Source: Ectocarpus siliculosus
Lineage: Eukaryota > Sar > Phaeophyceae > Ectocarpales > Ectocarpaceae
Length of the DNA: 64,000 nucleotides
Direction: 5' to 3'
NCBI GenBank assembly: GCA_000310025.1
Contig: FN649743.1
Coordinates: 3,209,903 to 3,273,902 of the forward strand
Of this stretch, positions 37,006 through 49,689 are shown in pieces. Every line of letters starts with the position of its first letter. Within the stretch, counting starts at the first letter, position 1. The notes beneath the pieces were generated by a model, which saw only the letters and a program-made list of their open reading frames with translations, had not been told where the DNA came from and searched no databases. Both the position numbers and the translations under genes were made by a program.

Positions 37006-37448
37006 TGCTCCGTCTCAACGTCTCAACCCAGCAAGTCCTCCCCTGCTTGAGTCCAACAGCGCTCCCGCCAGTCTCCCGTCCTCCCTCCAACAGCGCTCGC
37101 CCACCAGTCTCCTACATAAATGGTGTCAAGGGGGGGCTGGTGACGCCCATCTAAGGTTGGTGATCTCCGGGTTGTCTCTCGTAGGCAACATCGAAAGGCG
37201 TCATGTGAAGAGCCACAGCTTTGGGGATGCAGACCATTGTTGCTGTAGCAACATTTCACCTTCGCTCCGCCATGTGTGGCTTTGTTGCAATTGTCTACTA
37301 CTGTGTAGATGCCGCCATGATTTTCTCTTTCCCCCTCTCCCCGGGGTGGAGAACCCTCCCTCCGCGCAAGGGGGATGATCGCACCACGTTGTGTTAAAAT
37401 GGTCAAGCATCCTGGAGGCAATTACACAGTGCTTATACCTGTCTCTGG

Positions 37449-37709
37449 AAGTGAAAGCACCAGAAAAGAAATTAAGTCATCCGCAGCTGTCATCCGTACG
37501 CAAGGAAGTAAGCACAAGATGCCGAACACCCTTAGCAGGATGCAGCGCGCCCTTCATGCGACTCGCCGAATACCTCACGGTGCTTCCGTTTGGTGATGTG
37601 AGAGCCTGGTCCGGTGAGAACCCGGCGTGCTCCGTCCCGACTTTGTAGGGATGCGAGGTCAATGGTCTAACGACTACAGCATGCACAACTATGAGTACAC
37701 CCCCCCCCC
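37449..37709 (+). repeat. 252-bp dispersed repeat, copy B, ending in poly-C
   Basis: The copy is inverted relative to that at 14287-14538, with the same length and few differences. It runs into a poly-C tract at 37699-37709. A third, partial copy lies at 7376-7456 in this orientation. The unit has no long ORF. Confidence 0.9.
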
Positions 37710-40700
37710 TCTCCCCCCTCTATTTTCTGATATTTTCGGCTTTCCCTGCAGTGTTGTCGGTACCGTTGTCCCCGCCTTAAAGACGCACATGGTTTTATAT
37801 TTTGAACAGTCTTCAACGTGGGGAAGTGTCGTTTGGTTTCCGGGGGTGAAACTCAACGTCCCCGGGGTCAACGGAGGCGTAACATATGCATACGGCAAAA
37901 GACGTGCAATTGCAGCCGGGATACTAGTACGAAAGCATCATAAGGTTGACAATGACAACGTCGTGCGTGGTGGTTGAAAGCCGCACGTACTCATATACCA
38001 CGTCGTTCGCCGGTGAACCTAAACATTGTAACACTCCACCCCCCACATTTACTGAACAGTGGGTACAGCAGTGCGGCGGGACGAGGTATAAAATTACAAT
38101 AGTGCGCTGTTGTTATTGCCTTTGTTTTGGAAGCATTTTGTTTTCGGCTTCGTCCCCACGTTGAAAACCTCGCGGAGATGCAGTTCTACAGCTTTGCTGC
38201 AACATCAACCTGGGGTCCCGAATGATGAAAACAGTACCCCCCCTATTGTACATATGCGGAGCACCCTGCTTCTGAGATGTTTGGTGTCCATAAAGCGGGG
38301 AGTTGACTGAAATACCACACACATAAACTCGGTGTTTAGAAATTTCTGAACTATAAGAAGAAGAGAACACGACGCCTGCTGATTGGATGATGCAGACAGT
38401 TCCACCCCTGGGTGCAAGTGCAAAGCTGCCTTCCCACCTGAGCCGTCTCTTCTCTTAAAACTCTATCAAATGTTCCCTCGAATTGAGGGGACATTTGATA
38501 GGGCGTTTAGACAACAACTGGCGGGAACGTGGTAAATGGGGCACGAAAAGGAGATTTTCAAGAACTTCCTCTAAAGGGAAAGCAGGACCTTCTAACGCAA
38601 GCCCTACAGCAGTACAGTTTGCCCTGTGTCTCCTTTCATCGACGGGCTCGGTGCTTCTTCCGCGCTTGCCCCTACCAAAAAGTGGGGCTTTCCACCCAAG
38701 GGTAGACAGACGCGGCGCCACCTCGCTTTTGAACCCGCGGCATCATCGTCCCGCGACTCGACCTGTCATTACCCTCAAACTCCTCCCCCTAGTGTGGTCC
38801 CCGTGTACCCCGGCACCCCCCTCGTCGCTAAGTTCAAAGGAGGAGACATCCATGCCATTGTTCGAGAGGCAAAGCGGGCGAAGAAGATGGGGACAACAAG
38901 TGTCCCCAAAGGCCGACCTAGCCCTAAAGATGAGTGTCGACTGTATGACGATTTTATCTGCCACATCCACCGCAGTACTCCAGTACAATGCATACATATA
39001 TCTTGCGAGAGGTCCTCGGTGGCAGCGACATAAGGACTAAAGTGGACTAGTCTAGTGTTCTCTAGGGCGGATGCACGCCACGGTACCGATTGAAGACCCA
39101 ATAGAGAAAATGTAAATGGTGCCCATTCCCTGTGACATGCTGATCCTTCATCCATGCGCCGGCTTTGTTGTGTGTGGATGTGTCTACAGTACTGCTGTAT
39201 GTGCATGTGTCTCAGAGGGCTGAGTTGTCAACTGATGCCCCAGCGGCATTCAAACATTCAAAAAATTAAAATTGTGCAAGCAAGGAGCCAGTTCACAGCA
39301 GTCTACAGTACAGTAAGTACTTGTCCTCTTAGTTGAGAATATACTCACCTCTATCGCTGTCAGATGAATCCCCCACAGAGGGTAGCAAAGGTGCACGTGC
39401 ACGATGAAGCTACGGCAGCTAGCCGGAGGCCTTCCCCGCGGGTGAACAGAGTCAGTAGAAGGATAGCAGGCGTTTCCTCGGCTCGTCGTGTTTGTTGTCA
39501 AAAGAGTTCTCGTACAATAGTTCAGCGTCCACGCGTTTGCTCGAGATTCATCAACTCTGGTTGATATGTGTAAGCAAACAGCGGTAGCTGCAAAGGTATA
39601 TGCCTAAGTGGCTATGTCCGTGGTTGGAACGCTGGTGACCTGGCCTGGGCGTATGATAGGCAGGATGATACATGCATCTGGGGTGGCAGACACCGGACTG
39701 CAGGTAGGCGTGGGATGATACGCCGTCCCCCCCCCCCTCTTGGCTGCCATCCATGACGCCCCCCTTGCCCGCTGCCGCCGCCCACCCTTGCTATTTTGCA
39801 ACGCTGCACCATCCTGCTTGTGACGCCTGCTCCTGGCTGTTAGGAAGGTGAGGTGGATACTTGCTGTGAGTCCTGAGGTTTTCCTCTTGCGTTGGGACCG
39901 CCGACAGAGATTGCGTGTGATCTTGGCAAAACCGACTTGAGCGGACAGATGGTCAGATTTTCCCTGTACGGATTTTCGACATCATCTGGGTGGGGCGGAG
40001 GCGGAGGCATACGGCTTGACCTCTAACGGTCACTGCCCAGCAGAGTAGCGTGCGTGTCCAAAGCGATAGCCATGCACGGGATGAAACTATTCCCGTTACC
40101 CCCGTGCTCGTGTGACATCTCTCTCCGGCAAACTTTTGCATGCGAGTGGGTGCAGATGATAACATGTTGCAAACCCACGTTCTCTTGTAGGGAAAGTTCG
40201 CCAGCTACAGAAGCGGCAGCAGCGATCATTGACGCTGACACCCTTCGTTGCGGGTGTTGTCACCCTTCTTTGCGAACACATGACGTTCCTACAGTAGTGG
40301 GGATCCAGAAAGTACTCTGGTGGTAGCTGCATTTGCCTGCACGCAGCAGTACGCCCGTGGGTGCTTCTCTTTGATGGAGTGTTTTTTTCATCCGTCGTCT
40401 AGGGTGTGCGGCACAGCGCACGACACCGCTAGTGGTTGCGGGCCGCGAGTCCCTGCACCCACCTTTATTACTCGTCACGTCCAGCCAGCACAGGTTGATA
40501 GTCTGCAGCACTGCTGTTTAGCAGACACAGTGTTTAATCCAAGTAGAAGTTCATCTCCCGAGGCTTTGACAATTCCTGTCCGTATGTCCGTATGTCGCGA
40601 TGACACAAGATACCATACCCCCACTTGTCGATGCCTCCAAATCTGCGTAGTTCGGCGGCACCGCCGGCGTCTCTTACGCGAGACAAACGAAGGGTTGCCA

Positions 40701-41110
40701 CTACTTACAATACATGCCAAACAATGCAAGTTTTGGAGGTAAGCTTTTCTTGCTAAGACCCTTCCGAGCCCGTTGTAATTCGACGTGGACATTTTGCACA
40801 CCTCCTGATTTGGAGCGTGTACACAACCGGTCGTGTTTTTTTCCTCCCTCTCTCCGGCGTGGCTGTCTTTGCACACCCGTGCAGCTCTCCAACGCACACA
40901 TTCGGTAGAGCAGTACGCGCTTCGGTGGATGCCTCAACCTTCGTGAAACCATCGTCTGTTTTTTCGGCCCTACGCCTGCCTTTGTTCGAAATATAGGACA
41001 TCGAGAACAAACGTTGCTGCTGCTGCTGCTGCTGGTGCTGCCGCTGCTGTCATTTCGTAATAGTTTCCAGGTTTCTCTCGGCGGTTGTTGTGACCGCAAG
41101 AGCCGGCAGC
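37710..41110. other. No gene assigned; one candidate coding stretch at 38620-39030
   Basis: A plus-strand frame at 38626-39033 has a protein-like second half (VVPVYPGTPLVAKFKGGDIH, then IVREAKRAKK and DECRLYDDFICHIHR). An overlapping 185-codon frame covers the same bases. No family was recognised and splice structure was not resolved. The remainder looks non-coding, with a CTG repeat near 41012-41034 directly upstream of the kinase gene. Confidence 0.35.
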
Positions 41111-41675
41111 ATGCTGAAGCGCGGGGAGGTCGTGAAGGACCGGTGGCTCATCGAGGAGCGGCTGGGGAAGGGCACCTTCTGCGAGCTGCACCGGGCCTCC
41201 GACCTGACCGGCAACTCCGAGGGGGCGGCGGTCAAGGTCGAGGTCCAGGGCATGCAGCGCTCCGTCCTCAAGGTTGTGGGCTCTTTCATCTATTTCGTCT
41301 TTGTATGTATGATTGTCCCCGTAAATCTATATGCACTCTACTCTACTTTACATTGATAGGTCAACACATTGCAAAAGCCTTCGCAGGGATTTGGTTTTCT
41401 GTAAACATGTTGGACACAGCATGCCATCGGGAAACGTTGGGTCAGGGATGGCGCGCCTGCGTACCCCCGTCCGTCCCTGCTGTTCTGTTTCCTGCTAATT
41501 TAATTTCTCGCGCGAAGCTGTCCGCACATTCGCGGGAAACCCGATGACGTGTCCGCACTGCTGTTGGTACGAGCTGAAGAGACCCTTCACCAGTGGTATG
41601 CATAGATGGCGTGTCTGGGTGACGAGGTGGTCGATTGGCAATTCTCGAGGTGGGGACGGGGGGCTTGTTTGATGC

Positions 41676-41711
<36 letters not shown>

Positions 41712-42665
41712 ACGGCGGCGGGCGTCCGCGGACGTTTCTGTATTTTTATTATCGCTTCCGAATCCAGGGGAGGGAACACGGGAGGGCGGTTCAGGTCCAG
41801 GCCTCTAACGCCCTGATTTGTCGGGGGCCAGGTAACGGGCGTCTCTGAGGATGCGTTGTTGTTCGCACGCATGCCTGCCGACGGCCCGGCTCACGTTTTT
41901 CTTGTCGTATCGCAACGCTTGCCCCTCCCGCCGTTATTTATTCAGTGGGAGAACCAAGTGGTGGAAGGCCTCCAGAGCTTGTCCTGCGTGCCGAGGCACT
42001 ACCTTTTCGGGAAGCACGGAAACAAGGACGTGCTTGTCATGGAGCTGCTCTCCGGGGAAGACATGAGCGCGCTCAGGTGTGTTTGCCCTCGCTGTCGCCG
42101 GTAGTCGTTTGCGTGCTTCCGATCTCTGCCGCAACTCTCTCTGTTGCGTGTTTCGTGGAGAAATACTCTCCTCCTCTCAGCTTGGCTGTCGGTGTCAGCT
42201 TCTACTCTTTTTTTTGTGCCCGCCCCCTCCTGCGACACCTGTAACACCGTATAACTTGCTTGCAATGGATGGCGAGCGCTGGATGGTACTGTTCTGTTTT
42301 TCTTGAGACGAACGCTTCTGCGATTGCGGCTGATGGTTAGTATCCTGTGTGTCCCACAAGGGGGGCAACTCACCGATGCCGTCGTACTCTCGCACGCCAC
42401 AACGGATATTTGTCGTGCGTGGTACTATAATGCGAAATTTCTCAGGCACCGGCAGCCCAAAGCGATCCCAGGTTCCCTGGCCAGCCAGCGCCCCGGCGGG
42501 CTGCCCCTGGGTGTGTGCTGCGACCTCGCTCTCCAGGTGAAGGTTCTTTAGGGCCACCTGCTCTCTTGAAGGGAGCGGTTGGGGCCGTCACCGGCGTGGA
42601 TGTTTTTGTTTTTGGTGGTGGTGTTGTGTTGTGTTGTGTTGTGTTGTGTTGTGTTGTTTTGGAAG

Positions 42666-42702
<37 letters not shown>

Positions 42703-43045
42703 CAGTGATGATGATATTGTTGTTCTGTTGCTGTGTTGTTGCTGTTAGTGGTGGTTGGGTTTGTCGTCGTCGTCGTCGTCCTTCGATGAGCGTCGGTGGA
42801 TCCTCCCGCTTCCTGGCCTGCTGTTGAGGCTGGTCTGGTTTTGTGTACAGGTTCAGCTGTCTGCAGCTGCTTGCAATACCCGCTGCTGCTGCTGTGTTGT
42901 CGCACCACCACCGTGGTGCGCAGGTTTCGGCCTGGTGTAGTCTGCTGTGCTTTACAGATGGTTCTGAGTGTATCTCAAGGACAGTGTCAGCGTATACAAG
43001 AGTTTCGTGGGTTTGATTATCAGGGTATGTTGATGTTGTCCTCTG

Positions 43046-43085
<40 letters not shown>

Positions 43086-46000
43086 CTCACCGCAGATGCT
43101 CGAGTGCCTGAAGGGGGTGCACAGCTGCGGCTACCTTCACCGGGACGTGAAGCCGGCGAACTTCGTCCGCCGAAAAAAGAACGGGAAAGAGTTCGTCATC
43201 ATCGACTTCGGTGAGAATCCTTCCTGCCCCATGTGCTCTGCATGCGCAACGGTTGTTGTTGGGGAAGGTGGGCTTCGTGTTGGTGCTGTTGCAGTTGTTG
43301 TTGTTGTTTTTGTTGTTGTTGTTGTTGTTGTGGGTGGTGGTGGTGCTGCTGCTGATGGGGCTGCTGCTGTCGCTGTTGCTGCCGTTGTGTTCGTCGAAGC
43401 AGGTGTTATTTGTTGGCTCCCAGCGTATTCTATAAGCAGCTGTTTCAGTAGTTGACGTTCTCCACTGCTGCCGGATGGAGCACCACAACAGGCCCTCTGT
43501 TTGAAATCCACCCTCTCATCTACGAGGCCTGACTTTCGCGCCTGAATCCCCCCGCCGCCTGGGCTTGCTCGATTTTGTTGTAGATGCCCAGCGGAACTCC
43601 CCACCCGCCTGATTGCTATAGTAGTGTAAGAACAGGACGTAGAGTCCGTGTCGGGAGGGAGTCGTCTTGGAATGACTGATGACGGAAACAACAGTGAGAG
43701 GGCCTCTGCTGGCCGTTCTCTCCACCGCTGCTGTTTTTCAACCCTGCCTTGTTCTCCCGTCGTGACTCCGCAAGGCCTGGCAAAGCAGTTCAAGTCCGAG
43801 TCGGGTGGGATGCGGCAGGAAAGAGAAAGGGCAGAGTTCCGAGGCACCAGCATGTGAGACCCTCGCTCTCGCTGCAATGGCTGTGGTGTATTGCTCGGCA
43901 TCTATCGTCGATTTTGCGCTCCTCCCCCGGCCAAACGGCCTTATCGTCGTTTGCTTTTCTTTTTTTCTCTGCACGTGGAGTTGGCGCGAGACTTGCTATG
44001 GAGTTGTTTTTGACACTGCGGTGGGCTGATCCCGCAGCCGATGTAAGGAATCCCGACCCCTATGATACCCCCGTCTCCCCCTTTTGCGCTGTCTCGTCAG
44101 TTCACGTTGTCGCTGTGCATCCCCTCCCCTGTCCGTTGTCCGCAAGGTATGCCTCTCTGGGAGCTCACGAGGAGAGGGATCAGAGCCGCAAGGACGACCT
44201 CGAGAGCCTGCTGTATGTCTTCCTCGACCTCTACACGGGCAAGCTCCCGTGGGCGGAGCACGTGAGTATCTGGCAGGGGTGTGGGATGGCGGTATCTTGC
44301 GGGAGTTTTCGGTGGCCCTTTCAAGGAGCGCTCCAGGCCGCGGACAAGACTTTTTTGCGGTATACTGTATGTTTTGCAAAGGCTTGCAACCTCCTGGCCA
44401 TGGCTCTCTTATGAGGTACCTACTGCTGTAGACGTGGTTGCCAAATGCCAATGACGGTGGGAACGAATGAGAGAGGCAAGAGCTTATTTTGCAAGTGCAG
44501 AGAATCCAAACGCGTGGGTGTTATTTCCGATCAGGAGCAGGGGTTTGTGCGCTGCCTCGAGAGGCCTCTTGCATTTCCTCCGTGGTCGCTTGGCTAACGT
44601 TTTGTCGTGTCGTTTTTTACAGGCCAGGAGAAAGGAGAAGAAGGAGACGACGGAGATGAAGAGGCGTTACTTTGACAGCAACTTCACGACCAACGACCTC
44701 GTGCGCACACACACCATCATGGTAAAAGGGGGCAAGAGTGGTTGGGAGGGAGCATGGCGGAGTACGACGATTGCTTTTCTCGTTCATCAGGGTGTTGGGT
44801 TTAGGGTGTGACGACAGCGTTGCGGCGTTGCGATTGCCTCGTAAGCATCCACACGAGCACGATGCGCGTGCGCATGGCTTTGCTGGCAACATGGCAATAC
44901 GGGGCGCCGGCCTGTAGAGCCAACCTTCACGCGGGTCAGAGCGTTCCACGTGGGGCGTGGGGCGCACGCGTGTGGTTGTTCATCCGGAAGTCTTTCGGTC
45001 GGCAGGGCTGTCTACGCTCGACGAACTGCGTTGCCTGTTGCTGCTCTTGGCACCCAGCTATCTCGTTGTCATTAGTGGGGTTGGAAACGAGCTCTCCTGG
45101 TAGCAACTGACACCAGGTCGCTTCTGTGTCTCTCTTCGTGTCTCTTCTCGCTCTTGTCTATCCCTTTCTTTCTTTCTCTCTCTCTCTCTCTCCCCCCCTC
45201 TCTCTCTCTGGATGTGGTTTTGCGCCGTTCGGGCGTGCCCTTGCCCGCTTCTGGCGTGTTTTGGTCGCGGTCATCATCCCCGGCGGGTGCTGCGCCGGCA
45301 GGTGGTGCAGCTGCTGAGGCAGTGCAAGTTTCTCCAAGAGCCCGACTACAAGATGGTCGAGCATGCGTTTCGGGACATCCAGGCGGTAAGGACTGCTGAG
45401 GGGCTAAGGCCAAATCGACGCCTGACGGGGCTACGTCCATCATCGTCGGGGTGATGCCGTTTCCTAGTGATTCGGCTATATATGCGAACCGTAGCTCTGG
45501 CGCACTTTTTTTAATCCCTCCAGCTCTATCGGGTCAGAGTTTGACAACAACCCCCGTTCCTGTCTTGCCATGGCTTGCTCCTGATTGTAGACGTTACAGT
45601 CAGATGACCTTCAAGGCCAGCACCATTTGAGTATCCCCCCCCCCCCTGCGCGTTCGCTCTGTCCACGGTACGGCGCAGAACCTAACGCAGGGGGAAAAAG
45701 ACGAGGAGGAGGCGTTTTTGTGGGACACGCCTCCCCCGCCGCCTGGGCCCCCTCCGCCCGAAGACATCCCGTCGTCCGGGGGCGGCGGGGGGGGTCGCTC
45801 ATCGCCGCTGGCCAACATCCCGTCCCCGCCGCCGCCTCCGTCCCACCCTCGTTCCTTGCCCGCCACGNNNNNNNNNNNNNNNNNNNNNNNNNNNNNNNNN
45901 NNNNNNNNNNNNNNNNNNNNNNNNNNNNNNNNNNNNNNNNNNNNNNNNNNNNNNNNNNNNNNNNNNNNNNNNNNNNNNNNNNGGGCCGCCCGCGGGCCCC

Positions 46001-46281
46001 CCCCGCCAGGGGCCGCCGCCCCCCCCCGGGGTCGGTCCGCCACCTCCGCCCCCGCCGCGGCTGCTGCCTCCGGTCCACCCCGGCCCTCCCCCTAGGCCGC
46101 CGCAACTCTCGGGGTTGCCTCCGGTTGGAGCCCCTCCTCCGCCCTACCCGGGTCCGCCTGTCGGCGGCCCTCCCTTGCCCCCGCTCCCCCCGCCGCCGCC
46201 CCCGCCGCCGCCGCGCCCGATGCAGCAGGGGCCGCCGCCACCACCTCAGCCGCAGCAACAGCAGCAACAGCAGCAACAGCA

Positions 46282-46319
<38 letters not shown>

Positions 46320-46447
46320 CGTTTGGTGTGCCTGGGGCCGGGGGAGCGGGGTTTGTGCCCTTTCCGGTGCCGCCGCCACCACCGCCGCCGATGATCGCGG
46401 GGATTATCGGCAACGCGCCCCCGCCCCCTCCCTCGCCGGGCTTGCAC

Positions 46448-46497
<50 letters not shown>

Positions 46498-49027
46498 AGT
46501 CAGCGGGCAACCCGGTGGTGGTCCGCACATCCCCGGCGGCGGCGGAGAGCCGCCCCCGCCCCCTCCACCCGCCGGCGGCGGCAGCAGCGCCGCCATGTTT
46601 TCGGCCCCGCCGCCGCCCCCGCCGCCGCCGGAGATGGGCGGCTGCACCGGCACCGGCACAACCGGCGGTCCCGACCCCGGAGATAGTGGGACGCGGAACG
46701 GTTCGCAGAATGGGAGGGGGTCGCCGCCACCGCCACCACCACCGCCGATTGGGTCCGAGCAAGCTCCCCCGCCGCCCCCGCCGCCGCCGCCGCCGCCACC
46801 CGGCCCGCAGCAGGAGCAGGATCAGGAGGAGGAAAAAAAGCCAAAGGTGGCGCCTTTGTCGCCGTGGGAGATGGAACTGGCGAAAGCCGCCGGTACTTGG
46901 GAAGGCACCGGGGGGGTCGGGGACGAGAAGGAGCGGTGCCGGCAGTGGTGCATGATTGCCAAGGCGTCGCTGCAGGCGGAGGAGAAGGAGCGGGAGAAGG
47001 ACAACAGGAGAGGGGAAGGGAAGGCAAGTAATCGCCGAAGCCAGTCGGCGTGGGCGCTGCTGCCCGCGCCAGGGGCGTCGTTGGGAGGTTTAGACAGGCG
47101 TACTGTGGTTTGGTGTCAAACAGCTTTAAGTTAGCACAGCATTTGCATGTTTTCGGTGTTGGTGGAGAGGTGCGCGTTTTTCTCAGAAAGACTGCGGAGG
47201 TCACCCATTTAGTCGTCACGAGCGTTTCGTCGAAGTGGATACGACGAAGGTTGCTGTGATGGTCTGCGAGTGTGTTTGTCAAGGAGATTGTTCTGCAGGC
47301 TACAGCAGCAATCAGATCCCGTGGGAATTTACTCGAGAGTCAAGCGAGTCGTACCATGTACCCAATCCACGAACAGTGCAATCCCTCCCGAATGGTCTTG
47401 TTGCCCCTCTTCACGTTTTTTTTGTGTCATGTGCGGTAAGCGCTCGGGGGATACTCACCCGTTGTTGGCATCCAACACGTGCTACTGCTTGGAATCAGAA
47501 GTCGTCGGCAGCATGCTTGTTTTTGTTGGGGTAGACTGGAATCGTCGGAAGCCGTCGGCTGGCTGTGCATGCTGATTTGTGTTTTTGGGCGGACACGGTC
47601 GCTTGCTCTTGTCGAGACCACCAACCGCCAACAGCAAAATCCAAACACCCACCACAACACGCCACGGCGCTGTTTCCACATCCAGTTGACCGGCGGGACA
47701 GCGAGGCACCAGCGGCTGCGCCAGCTGGTGGACGCGGCCGAGCTCAATTCCTCCTTCTTTCTGGTCCCGGGGCTGAACGACAAACAGGTGAGCTTGATGT
47801 CATGATTGCCTGTCTCGGGAGCAAGCCCTGACTCTCCCCGCGGAGGCTTGAGACGATGCCAGCCCCGTGCTTTTTTGTCCTCTGATTCTGTTTGACGTTC
47901 GCCGTGGGAAGTTGAGATGCTCAAGGAAGTCGATAGGTAGACGTGCCTTGGGTAAGAGTCAGGCAGAGATGCAGATGATGGGTGGACACAACAGGCATGT
48001 TCGCCTGCCGCCGCGTGTTGTGTAGAACGGGGTCTCGCCTGCGGTGATGGCTGGGGGCGAGCGAGCCAGCACAACCACCCCGTTACTATGTAGTTCAAGG
48101 TGGGGTTGGATAGACACGATACAAGTGACGCGAGGGGGCGGGAGTCGAATGGCCTGTACACGAGACAAATGGCCTAGGGTGGGCATGTCGAGTGGGGGTT
48201 CGTTCGTCCACAGCAACAGGCCCTTTGCCGTGCTTTCTCCGCACGAGCTCCCTGAAGCCGAGATAGACTTCCCGTTGAAAGACGGAGGGGGGGGGGGGGG
48301 GGGCAGTGTTGGGCGAGGAGTCGGCGTGCTCGTGTCGTGTACAAGCTCGTTCGGTACGTCTCGGCTCAAGCGCTTCAGATGTATTCAAGGCAGTTGCTTG
48401 CTACAATAGCCTTTGGCTGGTTTCAACGCTTCTACTACCCCTTTTTCGTGCACGCGCGTATCTCGTACTTGGGAAGCTCATGATATTTGTTGCATTTTCT
48501 GCTTGGGGGCCCATGTTCGAGGCACACTTCGAACGGCATCCATCTACACCTCCCACCCTCTTCCCCTCCAAATCCAGCACCGGTACCTAACCCCCACGCC
48601 CGGGCACGGTCCGCAGGTTTTGCGCGTGCAGCGCCTGGTGTACAAGGTGGAGACGGCCTTCTCAAGCCTGGAAGCCGCCAGGGCGCGTCCGCCTCCTGTG
48701 GCATCGTTCACCCAGTCAACCACGTCGTCCTCGAGCTCCCGCTCCGGCCAATCACGACGCGAAAGCGGTGGCGGAGGCGGCGGGATCGGCAGCAGCGGGG
48801 TTTCCAGCGCCGCGTCGTCCCGTGGGGGCGGCACCGCGCCAGCGGGGACGCCCGCGAAGCGTCCCCGGTCTCGAGGGCCCGGGGATGATGAGGATGATGA
48901 CGGTGACCTTGACGCTCTGGTCAATGGAGGCGGGGCGGGTGGCGGTAGAGGGGGAGGGACGGGAGGGGGAGCGAAGAGAAGCAGGAACAGCAGCACCGAG
49001 GCGTTCGTAAGGGCTGTTCGCTCGTGA
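41111..49027 (+). CDS. Casein kinase 1 / tau-tubulin kinase-like kinase with Pro/Gln-rich tail
   Basis: Exons: 41111-41272, 41946-42076, 42446-42536, 43096-43210, 43775-43853, 44147-44261, 44623-44721, 45302-45385, 45691-47023 (with a gap), 47686-47787 and 48617-49027. The first eight give a 292-residue kinase domain: glycine loop GKGTFCE (19-25), Lys42 in AVKVE, HRDVKPANF (Asp145, Asn150), DFG (165-167), and FRGTSMYASLGAH followed by RKDDLESLLY, replacing the APE motif as in CK1. The opening VVKDRW and the spacing are closest to tau-tubulin kinases. The tail holds poly-Pro blocks, two poly-Gln tracts, a helical charged segment (WEMELAKAA to EKEREKDNRR) and a Ser/Gly-rich end with a basic KRPRSRG patch, suggesting a nuclear or scaffold role (inference). 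The intron after 47023 has a GC donor (GCAAGT), the choice that keeps phase. Confidence 0.85.
41669..41708. repeat. CTG trinucleotide repeat in kinase-gene intron
   Basis: About twelve CTG units sit in intron 1. Similar CTG tracts lie at 41012-41034 and 43047-43083. Confidence 0.95.
42627..42703. repeat. (TTGTG)n then (TTG)n simple repeats
   Basis: A pentanucleotide array at about 42627-42657 is followed by a GTT trinucleotide array at about 42664-42703. Both are in the intron between the exons at 42446-42536 and 43096-43210 of the kinase gene. Confidence 0.95.
43047..43083. repeat. CTG trinucleotide repeat adjoining an acceptor
   Basis: The CTG run ends about 12 bases before the acceptor of the exon encoding the HRD motif, so it forms most of the upstream tract of that splice site. 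Confidence 0.95.
45164..45211. repeat. (TC)n microsatellite
   Basis: TC-rich run in the intron before the exon at 45302-45385. Confidence 0.95.
45868..45982. other. Assembly gap (115 N) inside the kinase tail exon
   Basis: The gap lies in the poly-Pro coding region. A codon ends exactly before it in the upstream frame and another starts exactly after it in the downstream frame. 115 is not a multiple of three, so the stated length cannot be exact if this is one exon. Confidence 1.
46249..46498 (+). repeat. Two CAG/CAA tracts encoding poly-glutamine
   Basis: The first tract (about 46249-46318) mixes CAG and CAA; the second (about 46448-46498) is nearly pure CAG. Both are in frame within the poly-Pro tail of the kinase. 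Confidence 0.95.
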
Positions 49028-49689
49028 AAGAGTTGCTGTAGCAGTTGTTCCGATGCAATCCGATGCATTTTGTTTTTTGGTGTGCTATTTTTTTTTTATC
49101 AGTTCAACATGTTGGGTCCAATCGTGGTTGTTGTTCCGCCCCCCGCCCGCTTTGAAGCGTTCCTCATCGTCTCTGTTGTGCTTGTCGGTGAATTTGTCCG
49201 CGGTGTCGAGGGGTCGCGACAAGGTTTGAGGAGGGACGTGTCCCCGCTCGTCGCGTACTCCAGAGCAGGGCAAGTAGCGGGCAGTTTGTGACGTTTTGTG
49301 CACGCCGTTGTTGATGCACGGTTTGTTGTCGTTACTCCATGAACGGGACACGTGTTGGCCGCGGTCAAGTGGTCAGTGAAGATCATTTTTTGGACGATAT
49401 GACGCGGGGGCATGCAAAGGGGCTATGGAGGCTTGCGTAGTACAAAGCTCGGGTGGGAGGGAGACTGGTCGTGGAGCATGTGTGAGAAGAGTCGCGACTT
49501 GATTTACCAACCCCGACTACTAGGAACACAGAAGCAATAATAGTTTAGGCACGGCCGAGGATTGAAAATGTAAGCGCCAGCACAAGCCAGCATCCGTTTA
49601 TTTGACGGCAGATGTAAAGGGGGGTGATGACCGATGGACCTGGGAGTGTGTATGTGTGTATCGTAGGGAGAGCGGGTAAGCAGAGACAG

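Noticed and set aside
45611-46762. 383-codon minus-strand ORF across the kinase tail
   Set aside because: It is antisense to GC-rich CCG/CAG repeats and passes through the N gap, so its openness is a composition artefact. The plus strand has an in-phase exon chain.
46500-47282. 260-codon minus-strand ORF
   Set aside because: Antisense to the same Pro/Gln-coding exon, with no motif or splice support.
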